Shown here piece after piece: positions 14,972 to 23,095 of a stretch of DNA of 64,000 bases; the first letter of the stretch is position 1, and the number at the start of each line of letters is the position of its first letter. Below the pieces are notes generated by a model, which did no database searches, was not told the DNA's origin, and saw only the letters and a program-made list of their open reading frames with translations. The position numbers were made by a program, and so were the translations under genes. Source of the stretch: an uncultured Cardiobacterium sp. (lineage in GTDB: Bacteria > Pseudomonadota > Gammaproteobacteria > Cardiobacteriales > Cardiobacteriaceae); assembly GCF_938028825.1 (NCBI RefSeq), contig NZ_CALIZP010000017.1:3896-67895 (forward strand). Direction: 5' to 3'.

Positions 14972-15470
14972 ACTTCTTGCGCAGCAGTTTCCGTAAGGAT
15001 CCTGCCGCCACATCAATCGCATCATCATCCATTTGCGCAGCCAGTAGCATCAGATCCAGTAGCTTAGGGTTGCCAATCTCCTGCACCACCGCCCGCACAG
15101 CCTCGCGGCTGCGCAACAGGGCCAATTCTCGCCGCTCCTGCTGCACGCGGCGGTTGACCTCGGCATTCAGCGCCAGCTGGAAACGTTCGTCTTCGGGCAC
15201 TTCTTCCCCGTCGCGCCAGTAGGGGGCGAGCATATTGGCGCGGAACAGCGCCTGTGCCTGCGCGTCCTGCCGCAGTCCGGTGAGGATGTAAGTCGCATCC
15301 GCACCTAGGTTAATGAAATTTCTCAGCACTTTGCCATCTAAGTCTGATGTGCCTTTCTCGTAGCGAATCCATTGCTGGCGCCTTATTCCGCATTTCTCTG
15401 CGACTTCTTCTTGGGTAAGTCCCAGTCTAAGCCTTTCTTCTTTAATGCGTTTTTCTTTGCTATCTTTCAA
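14970..15470 (-). CDS. Phage repressor (Mu c / cI-like HTH protein)
   Basis: A 166-residue protein if started at TTG 15470. The only in-frame ATGs (15566 and 15602) lie upstream, across two operators and into the divergent Ner promoter region, which is improbable. Residues about 6-55 form a cro/C1-type helix-turn-helix (Leu-Thr-Gln-Glu-Glu-Val-Ala-Glu-Lys-Cys-Gly-Ile). The C-terminal half is helical and has no Ser-Lys peptidase dyad that I can see, unlike LexA-cleaved repressors. It is divergent from Ner, the standard Mu-like switch. It should hold the early operon off and its own gene in check. Confidence 0.75.
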   Translation of the reverse strand: MKDSKEKRIKEERLRLGLTQEEVAEKCGIRRQQWIRYEKGTSDLDGKVLRNFINLGADATYILTGLRQDAQAQALFRANMLAPYWRDGEEVPEDERFQLALNAEVNRRVQQERRELALLRSREAVRAVVQEIGNPKLLDLMLLAAQMDDDAIDVAAGSLRKLLRKK

Positions 15471-15521
15471 TGTAACACCAATGGTACATAAATCATTTGA
15501 CAATGTACGATGAATCGTACA
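15471..15521. promoter_or_regulatory. Early promoter with two 18-bp operators
   Basis: Two sites share the form TGTA-N10-TACA: 15471-15488 and 15504-15521. The second is a perfect palindrome (TGTACGAT-GA-ATCGTACA). Their centres are 33 bases apart, about three helical turns. A consensus -35 TTGACA at 15497-15502 points rightward to Ner, with its spacer inside the second operator. The first site abuts the proposed TTG start of the repressor. Repressor or Ner binding is inferred. Confidence 0.7.
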
Positions 15522-15564
15522 AACTAACCTTATCCAAACAACAACCCATAAGCGAGAACACAAC

Positions 15565-15822
15565 ATGAACGCTCTGGAAATCAAACAAGCCCTTGGCGCC
15601 AAAGGCTACAGCCTGCGCATGCTGGCTGCCGCGCTGGATGTGCATCCGGCCACCGTCAGCCAGACCATCAACCGCAACGGCACCAGCCACCGTGTGGCGC
15701 GCGCCATTGCCAAGGTGCTGGACTGTGATCTCTATCAGGTTTTCCCCGACTACCGCGACTGCTACCCGATCCCGGAAAAGAAGAGCGAAGTCATAGAAAA
15801 CCTTAGAAAAATCATAGGGTAA
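15565..15822 (+). CDS. Ner-like DNA-binding protein
   Basis: An 85-residue protein with a clear helix-turn-helix (Leu-Arg-Met-Leu-Ala-Ala-Ala-Leu-Asp-Val-His-Pro-Ala-Thr-Val-Ser, residues about 17-32) and the Asn-Arg-Asn-Gly-Thr-Ser-His turn typical of Nlp/Ner proteins. In Mu, Ner represses both the repressor promoter and the early promoter. First gene rightward of the switch. Confidence 0.8.
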   Translation: MNALEIKQALGAKGYSLRMLAAALDVHPATVSQTINRNGTSHRVARAIAKVLDCDLYQVFPDYRDCYPIPEKKSEVIENLRKIIG

Positions 15823-15839
15823 TTATAGCAGAAAGCGCT

Positions 15840-15860
15840 ATTTGCAACCACGTTTCAAAT
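15840..15860. promoter_or_regulatory. Palindromic operator before the early Rha-like gene
   Basis: ATTTGCAAC-CAC-GTTTCAAAT, differing at only 3 of 21 positions from the operator at 4663-4683. It ends immediately before the ribosome binding site (AAGGAA) of the gene at 15873, so a bound protein could block elongation or the leader. Confidence 0.65.
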
Positions 15861-15872
15861 AAGGAAGCCACT

Positions 15873-16508
15873 ATGTCCATCAAGCAATTAATCCCCGCTG
15901 AGCTGATCGAAACTGACGCCCACGGCAACAACTTCACCACCAGTCTCAAGGTGGCGGCCTATTTCGGCAAAAAACACCTGCACGTCCTGCGCGATATTGC
16001 CCACCGTATAGCCATCATCGCCGCCGTTAGCGGGGGCGGCAGTACATCTAAACCTGGATGCATTGAGGGTGAAGGACAATCCAAATCTGGATTGTCCCCG
16101 AACGGCGTAATTTTGCGCCGTCAGGCACGACTGCCTGGATTTTGGCTGTCCTCGTATCAAAACGAGCAAGGCAAGACGCAGCCGATGTATCGCCTTGACC
16201 GTGATGCCTTTGTCTTCTTGGTCATGCGCTGGAGCGGGGATCGGGCGGCGAAATGCCAGCTGGATTTCCTCGATGCCTTCAATGAAATGGAAGCGCGCCT
16301 GCACGCGCAGGAGAACCGCGAAGCAGCCGCCTTCTACCGCCTGCGCGCGCCGTGGCAGCAGGTGGTGGCGGGTACCCTGCTGGGGCGCAGCCGCAGCGAG
16401 ATTGCTGCCGAAGCAGGCTATGCCTCGCCGCACAGCATCAGCGCCGTGCGCCGCCGCCTGCGTGAGCTGGGCGTGCTGCTTGAGGAAGAAGAGGAAGAAC
16501 GGGCATGA
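15873..16508 (+). CDS. Rha-family phage regulatory protein (early copy, with internal insert)
   Basis: A 211-residue paralogue of the protein at 4906. The Rha N-domain is recognisable (Phe-Thr-Thr-Ser-Leu-Lys-Val-Ala-Ala-Tyr-Phe; Gln-Gly-Lys-Thr-Gln-Pro-Met-Tyr-Arg-Leu-Asp-Arg-Asp-Ala-Phe). Between these, about 35 residues (near 50-88) replace a shorter loop and are encoded by palindrome-rich DNA. The C-terminus carries a different helix-turn-helix (Ser-Glu-Ile-Ala-Ala-Glu-Ala-Gly-Tyr-Ala) and an acidic tail. Second gene of the early operon; overlaps the next start by four bases. Role inferred as regulatory. Confidence 0.7.
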   Translation: MSIKQLIPAELIETDAHGNNFTTSLKVAAYFGKKHLHVLRDIAHRIAIIAAVSGGGSTSKPGCIEGEGQSKSGLSPNGVILRRQARLPGFWLSSYQNEQGKTQPMYRLDRDAFVFLVMRWSGDRAAKCQLDFLDAFNEMEARLHAQENREAAAFYRLRAPWQQVVAGTLLGRSRSEIAAEAGYASPHSISAVRRRLRELGVLLEEEEEERA

Positions 16509-16843
16509 ACGCGGTTGAAGGCTTTTCCAGTACGCAGATGCGCGGCTACGCCGTCTTCAAGGCGCTGTTCGGCCACGAACAGAACGGTATCAGCTGCCAG
16601 CAGTTGGCCGAGCGTTTTGACACGGGGCGGGCAGTAATGCTGCGCGATTTGCAAACCCTCGCCGCCGCCGGCCTCGCCGAGCAACTGCCGAACAAGAATT
16701 GGCGCGTCTCGATGATGTACGGACGCGAGGCCGTCAAAATTTTCAACGCCATTCAAGCGGCGCGGACACGGCTGGAAGAAGCCAGCAAGCGCTACGGTGT
16801 GGATGAAATATCTGAAGAAACGTTTATCCGTTATCAATATTGA
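16505..16843 (+). CDS. Winged-helix DNA-binding protein
   Basis: A 112-residue protein with an IclR/ArsR-like winged helix (Gly-Ile-Ser-Cys-Gln-Gln-Leu-Ala-Glu-Arg-Phe, then Val-Met-Leu-Arg-Asp-Leu-Gln-Thr-Leu; residues about 28-62). Small proteins of this type are frequent between Ner and transposase in Mu-like phages. Target unknown. Confidence 0.6.
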   Translation: MNAVEGFSSTQMRGYAVFKALFGHEQNGISCQQLAERFDTGRAVMLRDLQTLAAAGLAEQLPNKNWRVSMMYGREAVKIFNAIQAARTRLEEASKRYGVDEISEETFIRYQY

Positions 16844-16860
16844 AACAGGAGGAATCCCCT

Positions 16861-17787
16861 ATGGCTAAAGCGAAAGAAGTCCAGTTTGCGCAGGCCGCCG
16901 CCGCAGATGTCGCCGTCATGCAGGTATACGAGCAGAATGCCCGCCAGCTCAATCAGGAGCAGCTTGGCATGAACCGCCTGCTCGGGCGGATAGAGGCAAC
17001 ACAGGCCATATCCGCCTTTATCGAGACCGTCAGCCTGGCACAGATTGCCAAGATCAAGGAGGAGAAAGGTTATCGCGCCCTGAAGGATCAGGTGATGCTG
17101 ATCGACGGGGTGGAAGTCCGTCTGGATACTTGGGAAGGCTTCTGCAAAGCACTGGGATCAAGTCGGGAGAACATGGACTTGAAATTAGGAAATTTGCGGG
17201 CTCTTGGTGAATCTGCTCTTGCGCGGGCACAAGAACTGGGCATGACCACACGTGATTTACGCAAGCTGCGTCAACTGGATGCCAGTGATCAGAAGGTCGT
17301 GATTGGTGAGCTGGAAGCAGCCGTCGGCGACAAGGACGCCATCATCGACCTGATTACCGACATGAGCGCGCGCCACGTCAAGGAGAAAGAAGCGATGCAA
17401 AAGGCGCTGGACGAGCAGCGCGCCGAGGCCAAGGCCACCGCCCGCATCCTCGCCGACAAGGACGAGCGCATCAAGACGCTGCAAAAGCAAATTGTCCGGC
17501 AGGAGAACCGCACGATGGACGAGCAGCAGGAGGACGACCTGCACGCCCTCGACCTCGCCGTGGTGGAGTTTCTGAAACCCCGCGCCGCGCTGGAGGATGC
17601 CATCGCCGCCTGTCTCAACTATGAAGACAACGCTATGCACCTGCACGCCGCCAATGCCCTGCATGAGCTGAAGGAAGCCATCGTGCAGATTCAAATCCGC
17701 TTTGCACTGGGTGATGTCACCAATCCGGATGACAGCTGGATGAATGTGACGGAAGAAGACATCCAGGCGGCCAATGAATTGAAGTAG
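16861..17787 (+). CDS. Early-region coiled-coil protein, unknown
   Basis: A 308-residue protein. ATG 16861 is chosen over 16840 because of the CAGGAGG site 7 bases upstream. The N-terminal third is helical with Ile-Glu-Ala-Thr-Gln-Ala-Ile-Ser-Ala-Phe-Ile-Glu. A long charged coiled coil spans about residues 165-225 and an acidic helical C-terminus follows. Proteins like this precede the transposase in several Mu-like prophages; no biochemical role is known to me. Confidence 0.55.
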   Translation: MAKAKEVQFAQAAAADVAVMQVYEQNARQLNQEQLGMNRLLGRIEATQAISAFIETVSLAQIAKIKEEKGYRALKDQVMLIDGVEVRLDTWEGFCKALGSSRENMDLKLGNLRALGESALARAQELGMTTRDLRKLRQLDASDQKVVIGELEAAVGDKDAIIDLITDMSARHVKEKEAMQKALDEQRAEAKATARILADKDERIKTLQKQIVRQENRTMDEQQEDDLHALDLAVVEFLKPRAALEDAIAACLNYEDNAMHLHAANALHELKEAIVQIQIRFALGDVTNPDDSWMNVTEEDIQAANELK

Positions 17788-17794
17788 TGATGCT

Positions 17795-19573
17795 ATGAGC
17801 GCGGAGTACCTGATGGAACTGATCGCAAAACTCGACGCCGCACCGCACGGCGAGCGTGACGGCCTGGTCTGTGCCGCCGCCGCTGCACTTGGCAAATCCA
17901 AAATGACGGTGTACCGCATGCTGAAGAAACTGGGCTGGACGTCCGGGCGCAAGACCCGCACCGACCACGGCAAGAGCAGCATCAGTGATGACGCCATCAA
18001 GCAGGTGGCGGCGCTGAAGCGCGCCGCCGACCGCAAGAACGGCAAGGCAATGATGAGCACCAATCTCGCTGTGGAGATTGCCGCCGAAAACGGCATTCTC
18101 GATAAAAACTACCACCCCGCCACCGTCAACCGCGTCCTGCGCGAAAAGGGCATGACGCAGGCGCAGATGCGCCGCGCCACGCCGCATGTGACCCTGGCCA
18201 CCGCCCACCCCAATCATATGTGGCAGGTGGACCCGTCTTTCTGTGTGCTCTATTACCTGCGCGACGGCGGCGGCATGGCGGTAATGGACGAGGCGCAATT
18301 CTACAAGAACAAGCCGGACAACTTCGCGAAGATAGCCAGCAAGCGTGTGCTGCGCTATGTCGCGGTGGACCATTGCAGCGGTGCTTTCTACTGCCGTTAT
18401 TACAACGTCCCCGGCGAGAACGCCGAAACGATGTTTGATTTCCTGATGCATGCGATGGGGCCGAAAGACAAGCAGCACAACCCCTTCGAGGGTGTGCCAC
18501 GCCTCTTGTACTGGGACAAGGGGAGCGCCAACGGCTCGTCGCTGATTATCAACCTGCTACGCGGCCTCGGCATTGAGTGGCACGCCCACATCAAGGGCAA
18601 CAGCCGCGCCAAGGGTAGCGTTGAGAAGCACAACGACATCATCGAGCGCGCCTTTGAATCGCGTCTGGCCTTCACCCACATCCAGTCCATTGAGCAGTTG
18701 AATGCCTGCTGCGAGCAATGGCAACGCCGTTTTCAGGCCGAGCAGCGACACAGCCGCCACGGCATGACCCGCTTTGCCGCATGGCGCAGGATTACGCCGG
18801 AGCAGCTGATTGCCCGCCCACCTTTGGAAATCTGCCGCATTCTCCTCACCAGTGAACCGCAGGAACGCATGGTCGGCGGGAATTACCACATCAGCTTCGC
18901 TATTGACGGCTACGGCAGCCAGCAATACCGCGTCGCCGACGTGGATAACGTCCGCATCGGCGAGAAGGTGCTGGTGCAGGTCAACCCCTACGCCGCACCG
19001 AGCATTTGGGTATCGCACCCCGACCGCTTTGGCACGATGCAACGCTATGAAATCGCGCCGCTGGCCAAAGACGCATGGGGCTTCACCGCCGATGCTGTGC
19101 CGATGGACGGACACTTTCAGCAAGCCCCGCTCACCACGACCGACCGCATCCGTCAGGATCTGGACGAACTGGCATGGGGGACGCGCGACCAGCAGGCCAT
19201 CGACAAGCTGCGCAACACGAAAAGCGCCCCGGCATTTGGCGGACGTGTGGACACGATGGACTACCTCGGCAAGCCCGCCGCGACACCATCCAAAATCCTG
19301 CACATGCCGCGCCACGGCAAGCCGCGTCAGGTTGAGCAGACCGCGCCGCAGGTGCTGGATGTCAATCCCGCCTTTGTCCCCGCAGAGGTCAAGCGCGAGG
19401 AGCGGGTGCTGCCCATCATCGAATTCATCCGCTACTGCGCGCGCGAGATGACCATTACCCCGGAACTTAGCGAGGAAATCCGCGCTGCTTACCCGAACGG
19501 CCTGCCGGAAAGCGCTTATGAAGACGCGCTCAAGTGCTTGTTGCAACCGAGCCTGCTGGAGGTGACCGCATGA
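17795..19573 (+). CDS. DDE transposase (MuA homologue)
   Basis: A 592-residue transposase/integrase. An N-terminal helix-turn-helix region (about 25-50) for end binding is followed by an RNase H-like catalytic core with DDE residues Asp146 (Gln-Val-Asp-Pro-Ser), Asp241 (Tyr-Trp-Asp-Lys-Gly) and Glu277 (Ser-Val-Glu-Lys-His-Asn). A beta-barrel and C-terminal region corresponding to the MuB-interacting part complete it. It performs integration and replicative transposition. All three catalytic residues are present, so it may be functional. Its closest style is the B3/D3112 transposases. The stop overlaps the MuB start. Confidence 0.9.
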   Translation: MSAEYLMELIAKLDAAPHGERDGLVCAAAAALGKSKMTVYRMLKKLGWTSGRKTRTDHGKSSISDDAIKQVAALKRAADRKNGKAMMSTNLAVEIAAENGILDKNYHPATVNRVLREKGMTQAQMRRATPHVTLATAHPNHMWQVDPSFCVLYYLRDGGGMAVMDEAQFYKNKPDNFAKIASKRVLRYVAVDHCSGAFYCRYYNVPGENAETMFDFLMHAMGPKDKQHNPFEGVPRLLYWDKGSANGSSLIINLLRGLGIEWHAHIKGNSRAKGSVEKHNDIIERAFESRLAFTHIQSIEQLNACCEQWQRRFQAEQRHSRHGMTRFAAWRRITPEQLIARPPLEICRILLTSEPQERMVGGNYHISFAIDGYGSQQYRVADVDNVRIGEKVLVQVNPYAAPSIWVSHPDRFGTMQRYEIAPLAKDAWGFTADAVPMDGHFQQAPLTTTDRIRQDLDELAWGTRDQQAIDKLRNTKSAPAFGGRVDTMDYLGKPAATPSKILHMPRHGKPRQVEQTAPQVLDVNPAFVPAEVKREERVLPIIEFIRYCAREMTITPELSEEIRAAYPNGLPESAYEDALKCLLQPSLLEVTA

Positions 19574-20676
19574 ACCTCGCCGCCATCCTCACCGCCTACG
19601 GCATCAGCCAGCCGCAGCTGGCCGCCGGGATCATGAAATCCGACGGCAAGCCGTACAGCACTGCCGCCATCAACCGCATTGTCCGCCACGGCGAATACCC
19701 GAAATCCGCTGACCGCGACGCCATCCGCGCACAGATACAAGACCGCCTTGCCGCCCTCGGTGTGACCGAGACCGTGGCATGGCCAACTGAAAAAACCAAC
19801 ACATGGGAGTACCCGGAAATGCAAGCCTTAACCCAACAAGCGCGGCAGGCCTTCGGCCTTTTTCGCAGCCCGTTTGTGGATGATGTCCAGACCCGCGAGG
19901 ACGTCTATTTGAGCGACGAACAGCGCTACATACGCCAAAACATGCTTTTTGCCGCCAAGCAGTCGGGATTCATCGCCATCATCGGCGAATCCGGCGCCGG
20001 CAAGACCACGCTCAAGCGCGACCTGATCGAGGGCATCAAGCAGGAGAACGAGTCGGTCATCATCATCCAGCCGCAAAGCATTGATAAAACCCGCCTCACC
20101 GTCGCCCACCTGTGCGACGCCATCATTGAGGACGTCTCACAGGGAACGGCCACACCGCGCCGCACGATGGAAGCCAAGGCGCGGCAAATCCAGCGCCTGC
20201 TCACCGACAGCAGCCGTGCTGGCAATAAACACTGTCTCATCATTGACGAGGCGCACGACCTCACCATCGCCATGCTGAAGTACCTCAAACGCTTTTGGGA
20301 GCTGGAAGACGGGATGCGCCGCCTGCTCGGCATCGTCCTCATCGGCCAGCCGGAACTCAAACTGAAGCTGTCCGAACGCAACGCCGACCTGCGCGAAGTG
20401 GTGCGCCGCTGCGAGCAGATTGAGCTGCAGCCACTCAACGCCTACGTTGAGGACTACCTCAAGCACAAATTCAAACGCGCCGGCAAAGACTACGGCGAAA
20501 TCTTCGCCGCTGACGCGGCAAGTGGCCTGACCCAGCGCCTGACGCGGCAGAACGGCAAGCAAACCGTCTCCATGCTCTATCCGCTGGTGGTCAACAACAC
20601 CGTGATTTGCGCCCTCAACGAAGCGGCCAAACTAGGCTACCGCCAAGTCACCGCCGATATTTTCAACGCCATTTGA
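19570..20676 (+). CDS. MuB-like AAA ATPase, transposition target protein
   Basis: A 368-residue ATPase starting at ATG 19570, which overlaps the transposase stop (ATGA). Residues 1-60 are a helix-turn-helix-like DNA-binding domain. Walker A is Gly-Glu-Ser-Gly-Ala-Gly-Lys-Thr-Thr (139-147) and Walker B is Cys-Leu-Ile-Ile-Asp-Glu-Ala-His-Asp (222-230). An arginine-rich sensor region follows. It should select target DNA, activate the transposase and give target immunity. Confidence 0.88.
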   Translation: MNLAAILTAYGISQPQLAAGIMKSDGKPYSTAAINRIVRHGEYPKSADRDAIRAQIQDRLAALGVTETVAWPTEKTNTWEYPEMQALTQQARQAFGLFRSPFVDDVQTREDVYLSDEQRYIRQNMLFAAKQSGFIAIIGESGAGKTTLKRDLIEGIKQENESVIIIQPQSIDKTRLTVAHLCDAIIEDVSQGTATPRRTMEAKARQIQRLLTDSSRAGNKHCLIIDEAHDLTIAMLKYLKRFWELEDGMRRLLGIVLIGQPELKLKLSERNADLREVVRRCEQIELQPLNAYVEDYLKHKFKRAGKDYGEIFAADAASGLTQRLTRQNGKQTVSMLYPLVVNNTVICALNEAAKLGYRQVTADIFNAI

Positions 20677-20685
20677 GGAGGCCAT

Positions 20686-20910
20686 ATGAATCAAAAAGAC
20701 CTGGAAACCGTGCTGCAAGCATGGATAAACGCCTCGCTGGAACTGGCCGCAGTGATGGAGGCGCAAGGCATGACACGCATTGCCCCCGTCCTGCAACTCG
20801 CCAGCGGCAAAGACGGCGAGCTCTCGCTGCGCATCGTTACCCCCGAAGAGGAGGATGAAGATTGGGAAATGGATGACTTTTGGGAAGACGACGAGGAGGG
20901 CGACGCATGA
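20686..20910 (+). CDS. Small acidic early protein, unknown
   Basis: 74 residues, helical N-terminus and a strongly acidic C-terminus (Glu/Asp-rich with three Trp). Good ribosome binding site (GAGGAGG) nine bases after the MuB stop. No family recognised; the acidic tail could mimic DNA or bind a basic partner. Confidence 0.55.
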   Translation: MNQKDLETVLQAWINASLELAAVMEAQGMTRIAPVLQLASGKDGELSLRIVTPEEEDEDWEMDDFWEDDEEGDA

Positions 20911-21398
20911 ACCGCGCAGATGCCGAGAAGCAATTGTGGGCGGATTACCGCCGCGCGTTACGAGAGCGCGATTACGACCCGCTCACCCCCTACCACGCAG
21001 ACCTGTACCCCCTCGCAAACAAGCTCAACGCCATGCTGACCGATATCCAAAACCGCATGACGTGTGCGCTGCAAATTGCGCAGGGCATACAGGGCGAAGA
21101 ACCGCGCGTTGAAGCCGTCCGCAATGAAGGGAAGTGGCAGGGCAGCGTTGTAGAGCTTGCCCTGACCTTTGGTAACAACATCAGGGCGGTGATGAACATC
21201 GGCGTAAGCAGTATCCACAGTCTCTTTTATTACGACAGCACTCTTGTAACCGCCAAAACCAGCCGCTATGCCGACATTACCGCCGGCGACAGCATCAGCA
21301 TCATCGCCCACGGTCACCTTGACTGGCTGCGCGGCGAAAACCATGCCCTGCAACAGTATCTGGCCGAGCGTCGTGCCGCTCAGGCTGATTTGCCTTAA
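20907..21398 (+). CDS. Early phage protein, unknown
   Basis: 163 residues, start overlapping the preceding stop by four bases. A helical N-terminal half is followed by a beta-rich part (Val-Val-Glu-Leu-Ala-Leu-Thr-Phe; Ile-Gly-Val-Ser-Ser-Ile-His-Ser-Leu-Phe-Tyr-Tyr). No motif recognised; the operon position and clean overlap support a real gene. Confidence 0.55.
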   Translation: MNRADAEKQLWADYRRALRERDYDPLTPYHADLYPLANKLNAMLTDIQNRMTCALQIAQGIQGEEPRVEAVRNEGKWQGSVVELALTFGNNIRAVMNIGVSSIHSLFYYDSTLVTAKTSRYADITAGDSISIIAHGHLDWLRGENHALQQYLAERRAAQADLP

Positions 21399-21433
21399 CC
21401 GCCCATTAAAACCATCTTAACCGGAGACCGAAC

Positions 21434-21955
21434 ATGGCCAAAACCAGCAACAAACGCATCAAGGCGGCAACCCTTGAAACCCCGCAAACCCTTGAGCAAA
21501 CCCAGTCATGGATTAAAGAACTCGGCGACACCCAGCGCGAACACGCGCGCGTTTCCGCCGCCCTCAATGACCAAATCGCCGCGCTCACTGAAGAGCACAA
21601 GCCCGCGCTGAACGCACTCGCCGACCGTATCAAAGAACTGCAACAGGGCGTGCAAACGTGGTGCGAAGCGCACCGCGCCGAACTCACCGCCAGCGGCGGC
21701 AAGACCGTCAACCTGATTACGGGCGAAGTGAGCTGGCGGCAACGCCCGTCATCCATCGCGGTGCGCGGCGCCGAGGCGGTATTGGAAAGTCTGCGTACCC
21801 TCGGCCTGCACCGCTTCATCAGGACGAAAGACGAGGTGAACAAAGAGGCAATGCTCAACGAACCCGAACTGGCGGCGACCGTCGCCGGTGTCAGCGTCAT
21901 CAAGGGGAAGGAGGACTTTGCCATTACCCCGTTTGAAGTGGAGACGCAGCAATGA
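21434..21955 (+). CDS. gam: Gam-like host-nuclease inhibitor (Mu Gam)
   Basis: A 173-residue protein with the Mu Gam pattern. An N-terminal long helix pair (about residues 20-80) is followed by the conserved Gly-Gly-Lys-Thr-Val-Asn-Leu-Ile-Thr-Gly-Glu-Val-Ser-Trp-Arg core and a Phe-Ile-Arg-Thr-Lys-Asp-Glu-Val-Asn-Lys-Glu-Ala segment. Gam is a Ku-like protein that binds DNA ends and protects phage DNA from exonucleases. It lies after the transposition genes, as in Mu. It appears intact. Confidence 0.88.
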   Translation: MAKTSNKRIKAATLETPQTLEQTQSWIKELGDTQREHARVSAALNDQIAALTEEHKPALNALADRIKELQQGVQTWCEAHRAELTASGGKTVNLITGEVSWRQRPSSIAVRGAEAVLESLRTLGLHRFIRTKDEVNKEAMLNEPELAATVAGVSVIKGKEDFAITPFEVETQQ

Positions 21956-22164
21956 CCGCCGAAGATCAGCTGGGGCTAGCCGAAGCCCAACTGCTCGGAT
22001 ACGGTCATCATCGTGCAGGATATGGCCTGACGGAGCTGGTTGACGCGATGGGCTTGTCCCTTGCCGAATGGGAACAGCTACAAAGCGACTATGTAATGCC
22101 CTATTTAGACGACGATGATCGCGCCACCATCACGCGTCATCTACGAAGCGAGGCAGTAGTCTGA
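21952..22164 (+). CDS. Small early protein, unknown
   Basis: 70 residues, start overlaps the Gam stop by four bases. It contains a helix-turn-helix-like stretch (Leu-Thr-Glu-Leu-Val-Asp-Ala-Met-Gly-Leu-Ser-Leu-Ala-Glu-Trp-Glu). No family known to me. Confidence 0.55.
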   Translation: MTAEDQLGLAEAQLLGYGHHRAGYGLTELVDAMGLSLAEWEQLQSDYVMPYLDDDDRATITRHLRSEAVV

Positions 22165-22349
22165 TGGGAATCAATCGCGAACACCCGGATTTTAACAGTG
22201 CCCTGAACGCTGCCATTGATGCCGTACAGAAACGAGGTGTGGAAATTAGTGATGTTGAAGCCTTCAAGCGCAATGTCGAGGCAATAGAAATCGTAGATAC
22301 CCAACTACGTTTCAAAATAAAAGACCATGCAGAGGTGCAACAACCATGA
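22164..22349 (+). CDS. Small early protein, unknown
   Basis: 61 residues, sharing one base with the previous stop. Charged, helical N-terminus; lower GC at the 3' end than neighbouring genes. No family recognised. Confidence 0.5.
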   Translation: MGINREHPDFNSALNAAIDAVQKRGVEISDVEAFKRNVEAIEIVDTQLRFKIKDHAEVQQP

Positions 22350-22621
22350 CTACCCACATCCATTGCAGCATCACCGAGCAGCCGGAGCTTTTCCACCCGA
22401 TGCTGGGTTTCATGGAAAAAGCGCTGGTCGGTTTTGGGCTGACCTATGACCAGGCCAAAGACTTTTGCGGCAGCGTCATCGCCATCGATCTCAAAAGAGA
22501 CGTGCAGCACAACGGCGAGCTGGTCTTTACCCGCAACGATGCAGACGGCACCTTCGCCCATACCTTCCTCACGTCACCGGAAGGGCGGGTGATGGACGTG
22601 CGCAAAGAGAGGCTGCCGTGA
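22346..22621 (+). CDS. Small early protein, unknown
   Basis: 91 residues, start overlapping the previous stop by four bases. Mixed alpha/beta with Gly-Glu-Leu-Val-Phe-Thr-Arg-Asn-Asp near the C-terminus. Its stop (TGA) overlaps the GTG start of the next gene. No family recognised. Confidence 0.5.
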   Translation: MTTHIHCSITEQPELFHPMLGFMEKALVGFGLTYDQAKDFCGSVIAIDLKRDVQHNGELVFTRNDADGTFAHTFLTSPEGRVMDVRKERLP

Positions 22622-23091
22622 GAGTACGTTGTCCCTGCTGCGGCGCCACCAACAGCCTGGATGCGCTCATCGCTCACGACGATGCCCGCACCGTGCTGAT
22701 GCTGCTGATCAAACTTGGTGGTGAATTACCCTCCCTGACCATGCGCTATCTCGGTCTGTTTCGTCCGGCACAAACCGAGCTGTCCTTTGCCCGCGTGGCC
22801 AAGCTGCTGAATGACCTGCTGCCGGATATGCAGGCGCAGCGCATTGAGCGTGACGGGCGTCTTTATGACGCCCCGCCCGCCGCGTGGGCATGGGCCATGC
22901 AGCAAACGCTGGCCGCGCGTGATGCCGGGCGCCTCAACACCCCGCTCAAAAACCACGGCTATCTGTATGAAGTGCTGACCGGCTACCGCTCCGCCGATGG
23001 GGGCGTGTCGCCGGTCATGACGGCGACCCCCAACCCGGCGACCCCGCTGACCGGTATCGCCGCCCTCGAAGCTATGAAACGCAGGGGATGA
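22618..23091 (+). CDS. Zinc-ribbon-like early phage protein
   Basis: 157 residues from GTG 22618 (GTGA overlap with the previous stop). The extreme N-terminus has Cys-Pro-Cys-Cys-Gly-Ala-Thr-Asn-Ser-Leu-Asp-Ala-Leu-Ile, a half zinc ribbon widely seen in an uncharacterised protein of Mu-like early regions. A helical body follows, with Leu-Leu-Asn-Asp-Leu-Leu and Trp-Ala-Trp-Ala-Met-Gln-Gln. ATG candidates further upstream lie inside the previous gene and give low-complexity Arg-rich sequence, so I reject them. Function unknown. Confidence 0.65.
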   Translation: MRVRCPCCGATNSLDALIAHDDARTVLMLLIKLGGELPSLTMRYLGLFRPAQTELSFARVAKLLNDLLPDMQAQRIERDGRLYDAPPAAWAWAMQQTLAARDAGRLNTPLKNHGYLYEVLTGYRSADGGVSPVMTATPNPATPLTGIAALEAMKRRG

Positions 23092-23095
23092 TGAT

